From assembly GCA_002724395.1 (NCBI GenBank), contig PBOR01000043.1, positions 100,067-139,890 on the forward strand: a DNA stretch of 39,824 bases, in the 5' to 3' direction. The notes beneath the pieces were generated by a model, which saw only the letters and a program-made list of their open reading frames with translations, was not told the DNA's origin and ran no database searches. The stretch comes from Rhodospirillaceae bacterium (GTDB taxonomy: Bacteria > Pseudomonadota > Alphaproteobacteria > UBA8366). Below are positions 1 to 6,429 of this stretch, one piece after another. The stretch's first letter is position 1; each line of letters starts with the position of its first letter. Made by a program: the position numbers and the translations under genes.

Positions 1-282
1 GAATAACTTACGCGATCTAACCAGAAAATTACCGCGCATTCTTGTAATTTCTCCGTCAGTATCGAAGTCAACCATCCCATACCCGCCGGGGAATAATACG
101 ACTGCGTATTTGGGCTTACTTTGGGGTTCAAGTAGCAAGAGACTATGTGATGAACCCGAACGCAATTGCTGATTTATAATTACCTGTGCGACTGCGTTTT
201 CTGTAACGGTCATGAGAAAGATCGAAATTATAGCAAAATTTAAACGGAATTTTTTTTGCAAAATGTTAGAACTTAAAGTCAC
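1..282 (-). CDS. Secreted alpha/beta hydrolase-like protein, N-terminal part (cut by window edge)
   Basis: This is an open minus-strand frame of 94 codons that runs off the left edge. It starts at a GTG preceded by AAAAGGTGATTAGGCC, which holds an AGGTG-type ribosome binding site, and an in-frame TAG lies just upstream. Residues 1-33 form a signal peptide (KKFR, then a hydrophobic stretch, ending in AVA). The mature part contains AVVLFPGGYG, the first beta strand and turn of an alpha/beta hydrolase core, followed by GNFLVRSRKLF. I know this combination from small secreted hydrolases. The catalytic residues lie outside the window. It follows a dienelactone-hydrolase-like gene on the same strand after 134 nt, so the two may be co-transcribed. 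The fold call is an inference from a short segment. Confidence 0.6.
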   Translation of the reverse strand, partial: MTLSSNILQKKFRLNFAIISIFLMTVTENAVAQVIINQQLRSGSSHSLLLLEPQSKPKYAVVLFPGGYGMVDFDTDGEITRMRGNFLVRSRKLF

Positions 283-416
283 GGCCTAATCACCTTTTCA
301 TGAATGAGCAAGGATCTTTTTTTTCGCAATCAACTACAAAGCGGAACTATACCCCTTGCCATTGGATAATTGATAAATTTCGCACCAAACACTTCGTTAT
401 CTTTTAAAACTTGTGC

Positions 417-1154
417 CTATTTCATATGTTCCTTAAAGAATTTTATCGTTCGCCGATGGGAGTCTTCATCTATTTCTTTAATATAATTAAACTTCCAAGA
501 GTGTTTTCTATCCCACGCATGGCCCGCACCGGCATAAATATGCGTTTTAAGTTTTGCGCCACTTTCAATTATTTCGTCCCACGCTTCCTCCGCAAATTCC
601 AATTTTTGGATATCATCAGCATTGCCGTGTAACGCTAATAACGGAGCACTCGATTTCGAGAAATAATGCATGGGGTAAGGATTAGTCATTTCCCTACCAA
701 AATTTGCCTTCCAGACACCATAGTGCGCGACCCCAGCATTCACTTTTGAATTTCCAGCTAAATAACAAACCCAAAAGCCACCATTGGAAAAGCCTGTCGC
801 AAATACATTCTTTGCATCCACCTTCAAATCTTTTTTTATGAGATCGACGATTTCAGATAAGTCTTTTTCTATTTCCACCCTAAAAAGGTCGAATGAGTTC
901 ATCCTCGAACTGGTGGTTATTTCATGTTTCGTAAAAAAATCCGGAGCATACACAACAAAACCATCATCTAAATATCGTTGTATAAGATGTTTTACTGTTT
1001 TGAATCCGCCACTGGTATGAAGCGCTATTACTGCTGGAAATGGACCAGAACCGTCCGGATAAAATTTTTCATGATAAATTGTTTCTGATCGGGCGCTCGT
1101 AGAAAAAATTAAACAAATAGCCAGAACCAAAAAAGCTTTTGCGCATTTTTTCAT
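417..1154 (-). CDS. Secreted dienelactone hydrolase family protein
   Basis: 245 residues. A signal peptide occupies about residues 1-23 (KKCAKAFLVLAICLIF, cleavage near SARS-ET), so the enzyme should act in the periplasm or outside the cell. The core follows the dienelactone hydrolase fold: AVIALHTSGG (41-50), nucleophile elbow GFSNGG with Ser123, LHGNADD with Asp180/181, and GAGHAWD with His212. Classical dienelactone hydrolase uses Cys as nucleophile. This one has Ser, as in many DLH-family esterases, so the substrate cannot be predicted. The ATG is preceded by AAAAAAGG about 8 nt away. The neighbouring truncated gene also looks like a secreted hydrolase. Confidence 0.85.
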   Translation of the reverse strand: MKKCAKAFLVLAICLIFSTSARSETIYHEKFYPDGSGPFPAVIALHTSGGFKTVKHLIQRYLDDGFVVYAPDFFTKHEITTSSRMNSFDLFRVEIEKDLSEIVDLIKKDLKVDAKNVFATGFSNGGFWVCYLAGNSKVNAGVAHYGVWKANFGREMTNPYPMHYFSKSSAPLLALHGNADDIQKLEFAEEAWDEIIESGAKLKTHIYAGAGHAWDRKHSWKFNYIKEIDEDSHRRTIKFFKEHMK

Positions 1155-1280
1155 ATTTAAATGCCTTTTTTACAAAATCTTCTTCTAGGGCTTAGGAGCG
1201 ACCCGCCCACCAAGAATTAGCGTCTATTTTGCATGAGGGACATAGGGAAGTTTGGTTGACTTTCATACCGTTCCTAAACG

Positions 1281-1306
1281 AAGGGTCACTCGTTAGAGTG
1301 ACCCTT
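1281..1306 (-). terminator. Stem-loop terminator of the micro-gene
   Basis: There is a perfect 11-bp inverted repeat, AAGGGTCACTC and GAGTGACCCTT, with a 4-nt loop. Read on the minus strand the stem runs into TTCGTTT, a moderately U-rich tract, so it would end transcripts coming from the small ORF at 1349-1420, about 43 nt upstream. On the plus strand there is no U tract. It could instead be an RNA-stabilising hairpin. Confidence 0.65.
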
Positions 1307-1348
1307 CCATCATCAAAATTGATCCCAAACTTGGACCAAAACATCACA

Positions 1349-1420
1349 TCAGCAGAAGCAAGTTCCTGTGAGGCGACGATCTAAATCCCTATAGTCAAGA
1401 ATCTTATGACAATGAGACAT
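1349..1420 (-). CDS. 23-residue Cys-rich small peptide, unknown function
   Basis: This tiny ORF begins MSHCHKILDY and ends RRLTGTCFC, with Cys at residues 4, 21 and 23. I believe it is real because of its setting. The ATG is preceded by GAAAGGAGGTG, a near-perfect Shine-Dalgarno with 7 nt between GGAGG and ATG. A promoter (TTGCGA-N17-CATAAT) lies about 37 nt upstream of the ATG, and a strong stem-loop follows about 43 nt after the stop. Promoter, ribosome site, ORF and terminator form a complete unit of roughly 170 nt. I do not recognise the peptide. The CxC end could bind metal, or the peptide could be a precursor that is modified, a leader, or a product of a dual-function small RNA. None of these can be chosen from sequence alone. 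Confidence 0.6.
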   Translation of the reverse strand: MSHCHKILDYRDLDRRLTGTCFC

Positions 1421-1456
1421 TGGACCACCTCCTTTCAATTATTTTAGTTTCAACTG

Positions 1457-1485
1457 ATTATGGATATCCGTACAAATCGTCGCAA
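1457..1485 (-). promoter_or_regulatory. Sigma70-type promoter of the micro-gene
   Basis: On the minus strand, TTGCGA (-35, 1480-1485) and CATAAT (-10, 1457-1462) are separated by exactly 17 nt. The -10 matches the consensus at five of six positions. The predicted start near 1450 gives a leader of about 30 nt before the small ORF, just enough to hold its strong ribosome binding site. Confidence 0.6.
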
Positions 1486-1571
1486 GGGTTTTATTTTGAC
1501 AAATTTGTGCTAAGTTCGCTTTCTAGATCAACTCAATAATATCTGCGAATTTCACTTTTTTAATACCTGAC

Positions 1572-1655
1572 GAAACCTGCTGGAAACAGCGGGTTTCCTG
1601 GCTTTGACCCTTGCGCAAAGCCCCACGGAGAGGTCTGCAAGGGAAGCAATCCCTT
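1572..1655. other. Three consecutive hairpins; candidate structured RNA in a gene-free stretch
   Basis: Between the micro-gene promoter and position 1797 there is no convincing CDS, but 1572-1655 holds three adjacent stem-loops. The first (1572-1597) has an 11-bp stem, GAAACCTGCTG with CAGCGGGTTTC including one G-U pair, closed by a GAAA tetraloop. The second (1600-1622) pairs GGCTTTG with CAAAGCC. The third (1639-1655) pairs AAGGGA with TCCCTT. A GNRA tetraloop and the tight spacing suggest a folded RNA or a transposable small repeat. The strand is undetermined and I recognise no RNA family. A run of ten G lies near 1779-1788. Confidence 0.35.
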
Positions 1656-1797
1656 CTTTGAATGTGGAAAATCTCGAAAGGCTAAATAAAGAGTAATTCA
1701 GGTGCGTCTGTGATTGTAAAGAAAATAGGAATAGGCCAGGCAGTTATATATTTTACGCTGGAAACGCGGGTTGAAAAGGGGGGGGGCAACCGAATAG

Positions 1798-2121
1798 TCA
1801 TTTGCAATAGGCGGACCATATTGCCGCGTACCTATCTAGGTGTTTTAAGCCAATTTTATGAATTTCCCGCCAACGATTTTGTTCTGTCACGGCGGTTGCT
1901 ATAAGTTTTTTGTCTTTTGATTGACGGGCAATATCATAATCGTGAGTTGCTTTTGAATAATCGCGCCAAGCTCCTACAGTTGCTCTTATATGCTTAATAA
2001 TCGAGGCAGCTTGCTCCTTGCAGAACTCAGCCTTCGCTTTTTTATCTAACTCAGCGCTAATCACTGGTGACGACGCAAGCGCAAACACCACTCCGATTGC
2101 TAAGCATATTTTCTTAATCAT
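1798..2121 (-). CDS. Small secreted hypothetical protein
   Basis: 107 residues starting at the ATG at 2121. This start is chosen because GGGAGGGTTAC precedes it and because the protein then begins with a clean signal peptide (MIKKICLAIGVVFALASSPVISA). The mature part of about 84 residues is basic and helical, with two Cys (residues 34 and 106) that could form a disulfide in the periplasm. I do not recognise the family. The same frame stays open upstream to another ATG at 2313 that also has a good ribosome site, so a longer 171-residue product is possible. In that version the signal peptide would sit internally, which makes it less likely. It lies in the decayed mobile region. Confidence 0.55.
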   Translation of the reverse strand: MIKKICLAIGVVFALASSPVISAELDKKAKAEFCKEQAASIIKHIRATVGAWRDYSKATHDYDIARQSKDKKLIATAVTEQNRWREIHKIGLKHLDRYAAIWSAYCK

Positions 2122-2313
2122 GTAACCCTCCCTGATTATTTGGAACTCCGCCTTAACTCTCTGTTGTAGTGCCGACTGCCCGAGTCTCCGCATAGCTTTG
2201 AACCCGTCGTTATGATCGAACCCGTCGGGCACGGTTAAAGATATCTTGGTCAGGTGGATGGTTTCCTTACTGACCGTGACGTTATCATATTCTTTCTCGT
2301 ACTTCTTTGCCAT
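2122..2313 (-). other. In-frame 64-codon 5' extension or gene fragment
   Basis: This stretch is open and in frame with the secreted protein downstream. It begins with ATG 9 nt after TAGGAG, only 10 nt beyond the stop of the preceding ORF, as in an operon. It encodes a charged soluble segment (MAKKYEKEYDNV...) with no stop before the downstream signal peptide. The two halves look unrelated, so a deletion may have fused the front of one gene to the next. I do not recognise the fragment. Confidence 0.3.
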
Positions 2314-2323
2314 GGTGTAGCTC

Positions 2324-2701
2324 CTAACGCCTTACTTCCCCGCCTTGAGGCTCTTTGCTCACGGGCAGGTCATTCATCGAATCAGCAGTAGGCGTATCCT
2401 GCCAACCGACGACAAACGGGCCACCGCCCGTGTGTTCTGTTTTGCTTTGGACGGCATAACGGCGATCTAGCCGTGTTTGTGCCGCAATGATTTGATGGCT
2501 TCGGTCAGGGGTAATCGTGGCCATAGCGTTGATATGCTTCGGGTCGTAGTTGGTTGGGTCATCAAGCACTGGGATAGGTCCCTCGCTAATCATTTTATAA
2601 CCCGTGACGTAGGCGTACCCCATAATGTCAAAATTGCACTTTGCGGGAGCCGTTATGTGTTTACGCAACAGTTCGCCTTTTTGCTGTTTATTCACATGCA
2701 A
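2324..2701 (-). CDS. Hypothetical protein in the decayed element
   Basis: 125 residues with no signal peptide, membrane segment or motif that I recognise. It contains Gly/Pro-rich turns (FVVGWQDTPT) and a charged C-terminus (PQGGEVRR). No clear ribosome binding site precedes the ATG at 2701, so an internal start is possible (Met27, Met37). It ends 10 nt before the next ORF on the same strand. Its upstream region is shared with the divergent zinc-finger gene and includes the direct repeats at 2747-2787. Phage or plasmid origin is an inference from the neighbouring integrase remnant. The gene may be decaying. Confidence 0.35.
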   Translation of the reverse strand: MHVNKQQKGELLRKHITAPAKCNFDIMGYAYVTGYKMISEGPIPVLDDPTNYDPKHINAMATITPDRSHQIIAAQTRLDRRYAVQSKTEHTGGGPFVVGWQDTPTADSMNDLPVSKEPQGGEVRR

Positions 2702-2712
2702 AAGGGTATTGA

Positions 2713-2741
2713 TTGACAGATTAAGTTATAAGACGTATATA
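2713..2741 (+). promoter_or_regulatory. Consensus sigma70 promoter for the zinc-finger gene
   Basis: TTGACA (2713-2718) and TATATA (2736-2741) are separated by exactly 17 nt, a near-perfect vegetative promoter. The start site would be near 2748, at the first copy of the ACGTGTGACAC direct repeat. This shows that the long frame open from 2625 is not translated in full, and supports a start at 2793 or 2811. Confidence 0.7.
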
Positions 2742-2746
2742 CATAT

Positions 2747-2787
2747 TACGTGTGACACTTTATGTAATTTTTCTGTACGTGTGACAC
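2747..2787 (+). repeat. Direct repeat pair, probable operator
   Basis: The 12-mer TACGTGTGACAC occurs at 2747-2758 and again at 2776-2787. The copies are 29 bp apart start to start, close to three helical turns. Each is followed by a T-rich ATG-containing tail. They lie immediately downstream of the -10 box of a strong promoter and between two divergent genes, as expected for a repressor site. The binder is unknown. The HTH gene at 3497 or the zinc-finger protein itself are candidates. Confidence 0.55.
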
Positions 2788-2792
2788 CTTTT

Positions 2793-3497
2793 ATGTTGAG
2801 AAACCGCTTAATGAGGCCAAATTACAATTTTGAATGGTCCCGCTGCATAGACGGGTACGAGATTAGAGAAGACCGAATCTTCCCAACGTCTAAACGTTTT
2901 GAGCAGTTTCACCCGTTCGCTGATAAGGACGAAGCGGAGGTCTTGCAGAAGTTTATCAATCAGTCGGGCCCAAATGACTTGCTGTTATTTGCAAATGAAT
3001 TTGGTCTTCTATTCACGAGGGATGAAATAATAGCTGGTGGCTCTGAGGAACTAGGCGATTTACGCCGTGCCCGAAGAAAGACAGATTTCATTACAGGATT
3101 TGTAGAAGGCGCACGACTGCTTTTGCGCACAAAACCGCTAGCAATCTGCAACACGGGAGCACCAAAAGATCAGCAGCATAAGTTAGAGGACAGCAGCAAG
3201 AAATTAGAAAAGACCATCGAATTTAGCATGGAAGATTATCTAGCTGCTGGTTTCTCGGCTGAAGTGGATAACCTACCGATAACAGTCACCCCTAAAAATC
3301 TTTTTACAGCCCTATGGCTAGAACTTGATAACGCGCTGGAAAAAGGGCTGCTGTTCTTTAGCTGCGATGAATGTGAAACTTGGTACCAACCAAAGCGTAA
3401 GCCGAGAAGCAATGCCCAAAATAACTTCTGTTCTCACAAGTGTGGTAACAACTTTGCCATAAAGAAAATTAGAAACCGTAAACGAAAGGAGAAGTAG
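2793..3497 (+). CDS. C-terminal zinc-finger protein of a mobile element
   Basis: The frame is open from 2625, but a promoter at 2713-2741 places the transcript start near 2748. The first usable ATG is therefore at 2793 (234 residues), or 2811 (MRPNYNFEW). The C-terminus holds a CxxC...CxxxC cluster: C-DE-C-ETWYQPKRKPRSNAQNNF-C-SHK-C-GNN, then a basic tail (KKIRNRKRKEK). This resembles the treble-clef fingers at the end of CGNR/ABATE-type regulators, although the exact CGNR tetrad is absent (it reads CGNN). The rest is mixed alpha/beta and I do not recognise it. The stop overlaps the GTG of the next gene, so they are coupled. A DNA-binding regulator of the element is the likely role. Confidence 0.6.
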   Translation: MLRNRLMRPNYNFEWSRCIDGYEIREDRIFPTSKRFEQFHPFADKDEAEVLQKFINQSGPNDLLLFANEFGLLFTRDEIIAGGSEELGDLRRARRKTDFITGFVEGARLLLRTKPLAICNTGAPKDQQHKLEDSSKKLEKTIEFSMEDYLAAGFSAEVDNLPITVTPKNLFTALWLELDNALEKGLLFFSCDECETWYQPKRKPRSNAQNNFCSHKCGNNFAIKKIRNRKRKEK

Positions 3498-3688
3498 TGG
3501 CAGATAAAATTTTTAGTACGCCAAACGAACTGGTTAAGCGCTAGGCTAGTGCGATACACGTTCAAACGCTCGCAAATTGGCGCAACCAAGGTCGAGGGCC
3601 TGCATATGTTAAGGTTGAGCGTAAAATTTTGCACCCCATAGAGGCGATAGAAAAATACGAGAAGGAGCGGATGAGCTATCCACTTTAA
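3497..3688 (+). pseudogene. Excisionase-like helix-turn-helix protein with an in-frame amber stop
   Basis: A GTG overlapping the upstream stop is preceded by AAAGGAGAAGTA. It opens a 63-codon frame interrupted at codon 16 by TAG (3542-3544). Read through the stop, the product is a typical MerR/AlpA-type small HTH domain: ELVKR, then TLANWRNQGRGPAYVKVERK, then a C-terminal helix EAIEKYEKER. TLxNWRxxGxGP is the hallmark of excisionase-like or torI/AlpA regulators, which bind DNA and control excision. The strong ribosome site and the otherwise intact frame suggest recent inactivation or amber suppression. A sequencing error is the other explanation. Confidence 0.65.
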
Positions 3689-3708
3689 ATGGAAAGAAAC
3701 GAGAAGTA

Positions 3709-3942
3709 ATGAAGGGATCAGTACGCCCGATAAACTGAGACGGGCAGCAACAAATCTCTGACAACGGCAAACTATAGTGGCGATTGCGCTTTACCGTTGG
3801 CAGCACTGCAAACCAAAAGTTGCAGGATGTGAAGTTCGCTGACTCCAAGAGAGCCGCCAATGCTGAACTACGCAGAATTATGGCCGAAGAAAGTGCGCGT
3901 CAAGCCGACCCCAATGACCTCACAGTCGCAGAAAACCAGTAA
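3709..3942 (+). pseudogene. Truncated tyrosine-integrase N-terminus (remnant)
   Basis: A 77-codon frame starts at ATG 3709 (MKGSVRPIN) and is broken by TGA at codon 10 (3736-3738) and TAG at codon 23 (3775-3777). The readable part, WRLRFTVGSTANQ...FADSKRAANAELRRIMAEE, matches the N-terminal arm-binding domain of phage integrases (GSIRKRG...WxLxF...GTKREAEAELRRLLAE). The core-binding and catalytic domains are missing. The frame closes at 3942, five nucleotides before the 3' CCA end of tRNA-Gly, the classical attachment position for such integrases. It is therefore a dead remnant that marks an old integration site. Confidence 0.65.
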
Positions 3943-3947
3943 AAGTA

Positions 3948-4021
3948 TGGAGCGGGTAGCGGGAATCGAACCCGCACGTCCAGCTTGGGAAGCTGGCAGG
4001 CTACCACTACATCATACCCGC
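3948..4021 (-). tRNA. tRNA-Gly (anticodon CCC)
   Basis: On the minus strand a complete 74-nt cloverleaf begins GCGGGTA and ends TACCCGC-T-CCA with an encoded CCA. The acceptor stem is perfectly paired, the anticodon stem is CCAGC/GCTGG with loop TTCCCAA (anticodon at 3987-3989), and the T arm contains GGTTCGATTCC. It reads GGG codons. Its 3' end abuts the integrase remnant, so it served as the attachment site of the neighbouring element. The gene itself was left intact. Confidence 0.95.
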
Positions 4022-4152
4022 ATCTCATAGACTTCCTTATAAGACAGCACCCCATACCCTTCATCAATGCCTAATTAACAATTGCTTGGGCAACTAAACA
4101 GACACAAAAATTGCGTTGAGTTAACCTTAGATACCTCTAGAGTGAGAACCAT

Positions 4153-5121
4153 ATGAATGAGATAACCATCGGGCGCGGTACACGCCTCGACCCGACTAAG
4201 TTTCAAGATCCCGACCAAACGGCGGACGGTAGCATTCGCGCGCAAGTGTCACTTGAGCGTTTGGATACGCTTTGGTTCAACACCGGAACGCTTTGTAATC
4301 TCGAGTGCGAGAATTGTTATATTGAGTCAAGTCCTACCAATGACCGGCTAGTTTATTTGCGTGCCGCTGAAGTTGATGTCTTTCTAAATGAAATCAACTC
4401 GCTTCAGCTAGGCACACGGAAAATCGGCTTTACCGGCGGCGAGCCTTTTATGAATCCGGATTTCATGGCCATGCTTTCGAGCGTGCTAGAACGAAACTTT
4501 GAAACGCTTATCCTTACCAATGCCATGCGCCCCATGGCGAAGTGCGCAGACGCACTCCTCAACTTACCCACCCCGTTCCGCGGCCGCCTGACATTTCGTG
4601 TGTCGCTTGATCATTACACAAAACCGGCTCACGAGCGCATTCGCGGCGACCGATCCTGGGGACCCGCAATAGCCGGACTCAAATGGCTGTCAGATAATGG
4701 ATTCGCGATCTCAGCGGCGAGCCGCACCTGTTGGGACCAAGACGAAACGCAAATGCGTAATGGTTTTACCGAACTTTTTGCAACAGAAAATATTCGTATT
4801 GATGCACAGAACCCCACCTCCCTTATTTTATTCCCGGAAATGGACGAATCCCTCGACATACCGGAAATAACTGAACGGTGCTGGGAAGTCCTAAACGTAT
4901 CACCCAAAGATTTAATGTGCGCGCAGTCTCGGATGGTGGTTAAACGCAAAGGTGATAAGGCGCCCACCGTTTCACCGTGTACACTGCTTCCTTATGCAAA
5001 AGCATTCGATTTAGGCACTACACTCAGAAATGCTTTAACGCCAGTCAAGCTTAACCACCCTCATTGTGCGAAATTTTGTGTGCTTGGAGGCGCTTCTTGC
5101 AGTATTAGCGCAGACATGTGA
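4153..5121 (+). CDS. Radical SAM protein with C-terminal Cys cluster
   Basis: 322 residues. The radical SAM signature C-x3-C-x2-C is at residues 48-55 (CNLECENC), preceded by LWFNTGTLCN. GGEP, which contacts SAM, is at 95-98. The partial TIM barrel continues to about residue 230. The C-terminus adds SPC (after residue 270), HPHCAKFC and GGASC, a spacing that could carry an auxiliary iron-sulfur cluster as in SPASM-type enzymes. Substrate and product are unknown. No recognisable peptide-binding RRE or partner enzyme is adjacent. The gene stands alone between tRNA-Gly and apaG. The ATG at 4153 has only a weak GAG upstream. A maturase or nucleoside-modifying role is possible but unsupported. Confidence 0.8.
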   Translation: MNEITIGRGTRLDPTKFQDPDQTADGSIRAQVSLERLDTLWFNTGTLCNLECENCYIESSPTNDRLVYLRAAEVDVFLNEINSLQLGTRKIGFTGGEPFMNPDFMAMLSSVLERNFETLILTNAMRPMAKCADALLNLPTPFRGRLTFRVSLDHYTKPAHERIRGDRSWGPAIAGLKWLSDNGFAISAASRTCWDQDETQMRNGFTELFATENIRIDAQNPTSLILFPEMDESLDIPEITERCWEVLNVSPKDLMCAQSRMVVKRKGDKAPTVSPCTLLPYAKAFDLGTTLRNALTPVKLNHPHCAKFCVLGGASCSISADM

Positions 5122-5149
5122 GTTATACGATAAGATCCACACTTTCATT

Positions 5150-5180
5150 TTGACAAACAGCCTCATCACAGGCTTATCAT
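5150..5180 (+). promoter_or_regulatory. Possible promoter upstream of apaG
   Basis: A perfect TTGACA (5150-5155) is followed by TATCAT (5175-5180). The 19-nt spacing is longer than ideal, so the -10 assignment is tentative. It sits about 40 nt upstream of the apaG start and downstream of the radical SAM stop, suggesting separate transcription of apaG-folE. Confidence 0.35.
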
Positions 5181-5219
5181 GGCCCTAAGAAGAAACGAGC
5201 TTGCCTACAGGAGCGGCGG

Positions 5220-5612
5220 ATGTACAAAGAACGTACCCGTGACATCAGAGTAACAGTAAAACCGTTCTATCTTGAAGATCAATCGGCCCCGGATGAAAAC
5301 CATTACGTATGGGCCTATCATGTGAAAATCGAGAATACGGGCCTTGAAACCGTACAATTACGGACGCGGTATTGGCAAATCACAGACGCAGACGGACGCG
5401 TGCAAGAAGTGCGTGGTCCAGGGGTCGTCGGTGAGCAGCCGGTACTAGGCCCCGGTGACGATTTTGAGTATACAAGTGGTACGCCGTTACAGACACCATC
5501 GGGAATTATGGTAGGAACTTATCAAATGGAAGCGCGAACGGGAGAATGTTTTGATGTCCAAATTCCTGCTTTTTCGCTTGATAGCCCCCATCAGCCCGTG
5601 CAATTGAATTAA
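5220..5612 (+). CDS. apaG: ApaG protein
   Basis: 130 residues, the usual size of ApaG, a single immunoglobulin-like beta-sandwich (DUF525). Diagnostic segments are [44 protein letters not shown] and [22 protein letters not shown]. The GxGxxG-like GPGVVG loop is conserved in the family. ApaG has been linked to Co2+/Mg2+ resistance and Ap4A levels in enterobacteria, but its biochemical role remains unclear. The ATG follows ACAGGAGCGGCGG, a good ribosome site. It precedes folE by 77 nt on the same strand. Confidence 0.95.
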   Translation: MYKERTRDIRVTVKPFYLEDQSAPDENHYVWAYHVKIENTGLETVQLRTRYWQITDADGRVQEVRGPGVVGEQPVLGPGDDFEYTSGTPLQTPSGIMVGTYQMEARTGECFDVQIPAFSLDSPHQPVQLN

Positions 5613-5689
5613 GGCCTCACAACAAAAGCTCGACAAATAGCCGAAAAGAACTATTTAAAAGCTGCAACAACAAAATGGATTTATAGACG

Positions 5690-6334
5690 GTGAGCAATAC
5701 AGATAAGGCAACCGCTTCTGATGTGGTGGCGCTCGATAAACAAGTAAAAAAACCAAGTCGCGAAGAAGCCGAAGACGCGGTTAAGACCTTAATTCGCTGG
5801 TCCGGCGACGATCCTTCACGAGAAGGTTTGCTTGGCACCCCAAGTCGCTTTGTCCGTGCGTGGGAGGAATTTTTTGCTGGCTATAATGAAGACCCTGTAG
5901 AGGTTCTGCAACGAACCTTCCAAGAAACCGGCGGCTATAACGAAATGGTCGTCCTTCGCGACATTCAGTTTTTCTCACATTGCGAACATCACATCGTGCC
6001 GATCGTGGGTAAGGTTCATGTGGCATATGTGCCAGCAAACCGCGTTGTCGGCATCAGTAAGCTCGCACGCGTTGTGGATATTTTTGCACGCCGCATGCAA
6101 ATTCAAGAAAAATTGACCGCCGAAATAGCCACAACAATCAATCAAGTAATGCAGCCAAAGGGCGTCGGCGTGCTCGTAGAAGCACAGCACCAATGTATGA
6201 CCACTCGGGGCGTGCAAAAATCCGAAGTCTCTATGGTTACTAGCCACATGCTGGGTGAATTTCGTGATGATTCGGAAATGCGGCGTGAATTTTTGTCTCT
6301 GCTTGGTAATCCAAACTCGAAACCTGCGGCTTAA
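5690..6334 (+). CDS. folE: GTP cyclohydrolase I
   Basis: 214 residues. The enzyme converts GTP to 7,8-dihydroneopterin triphosphate, the first step of tetrahydrofolate synthesis (and of queuosine where QueD follows), as a cytosolic decamer. The zinc ligands are visible: Cys98 and His101 in [11 protein letters not shown], and Cys169 in [37 protein letters not shown] is the conserved core. The start is a GTG at 5690. A TAG lies two codons upstream in the same frame, so no earlier start exists. The ribosome site is weak. The N-terminal 22 residues are a low-complexity extension typical of alphaproteobacterial FolE. Confidence 0.96.
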   Translation: MSNTDKATASDVVALDKQVKKPSREEAEDAVKTLIRWSGDDPSREGLLGTPSRFVRAWEEFFAGYNEDPVEVLQRTFQETGGYNEMVVLRDIQFFSHCEHHIVPIVGKVHVAYVPANRVVGISKLARVVDIFARRMQIQEKLTAEIATTINQVMQPKGVGVLVEAQHQCMTTRGVQKSEVSMVTSHMLGEFRDDSEMRREFLSLLGNPNSKPAA

Positions 6335-6429
6335 AAGTTCCCTTAACGACAAAGCTGGACAAATTCCTGCTATTCCGCGACTTTGTACTCTAGATAAGGA
6401 GCGCAAACAGTACAGCGGGGAACAATACT

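Larger units (their letters stand above)
1798..3947. mobile_element. Degenerate integrative element next to tRNA-Gly
   Basis: The segment joins unknown minus-strand ORFs, a zinc-finger regulator with its own promoter and operator-like repeats, an excisionase-like HTH gene with a nonsense codon, and an integrase remnant with two stops, directly against a tRNA 3' end. This order (regulator, xis, int, tRNA) is that of an integrative element or satellite. The left boundary is not visible. I found no second copy of the tRNA 3' segment in 1-3947, so the start given here is simply the first ORF that I would assign to it. Confidence 0.5.

Noticed and set aside
784..1020. Plus-strand ORF within the dienelactone hydrolase gene
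   Set aside because: It is a shadow of the minus-strand gene, with no ribosome site and no family-like sequence.
1630..1656. Resemblance to the SRP RNA core (AGGTCTGCAAGGGAAGCA)
   Set aside because: The invariant GGAA/AGCAG arrangement and the long helix of 4.5S RNA are missing, so I keep only a generic structured-RNA call.
1572..1680. Minus-strand reading with protein-like words (GLCARVKARKPA...) as a small gene
   Set aside because: No start codon or ribosome site is in frame. The strand shows strong hairpins, which explain the pattern as an RNA or repeat.
2625..2792. Upstream part of the zinc-finger ORF as coding sequence
   Set aside because: A consensus promoter and the direct repeats lie inside it, so translation must start downstream at 2793 or 2811.
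1..3947. Second att copy of the tRNA-Gly 3' end
   Set aside because: I looked for the GCGGGTTCGATTCCCGC/ACCCGCTCCA segment left of the tRNA and found no copy, so the element's left end stays undefined.
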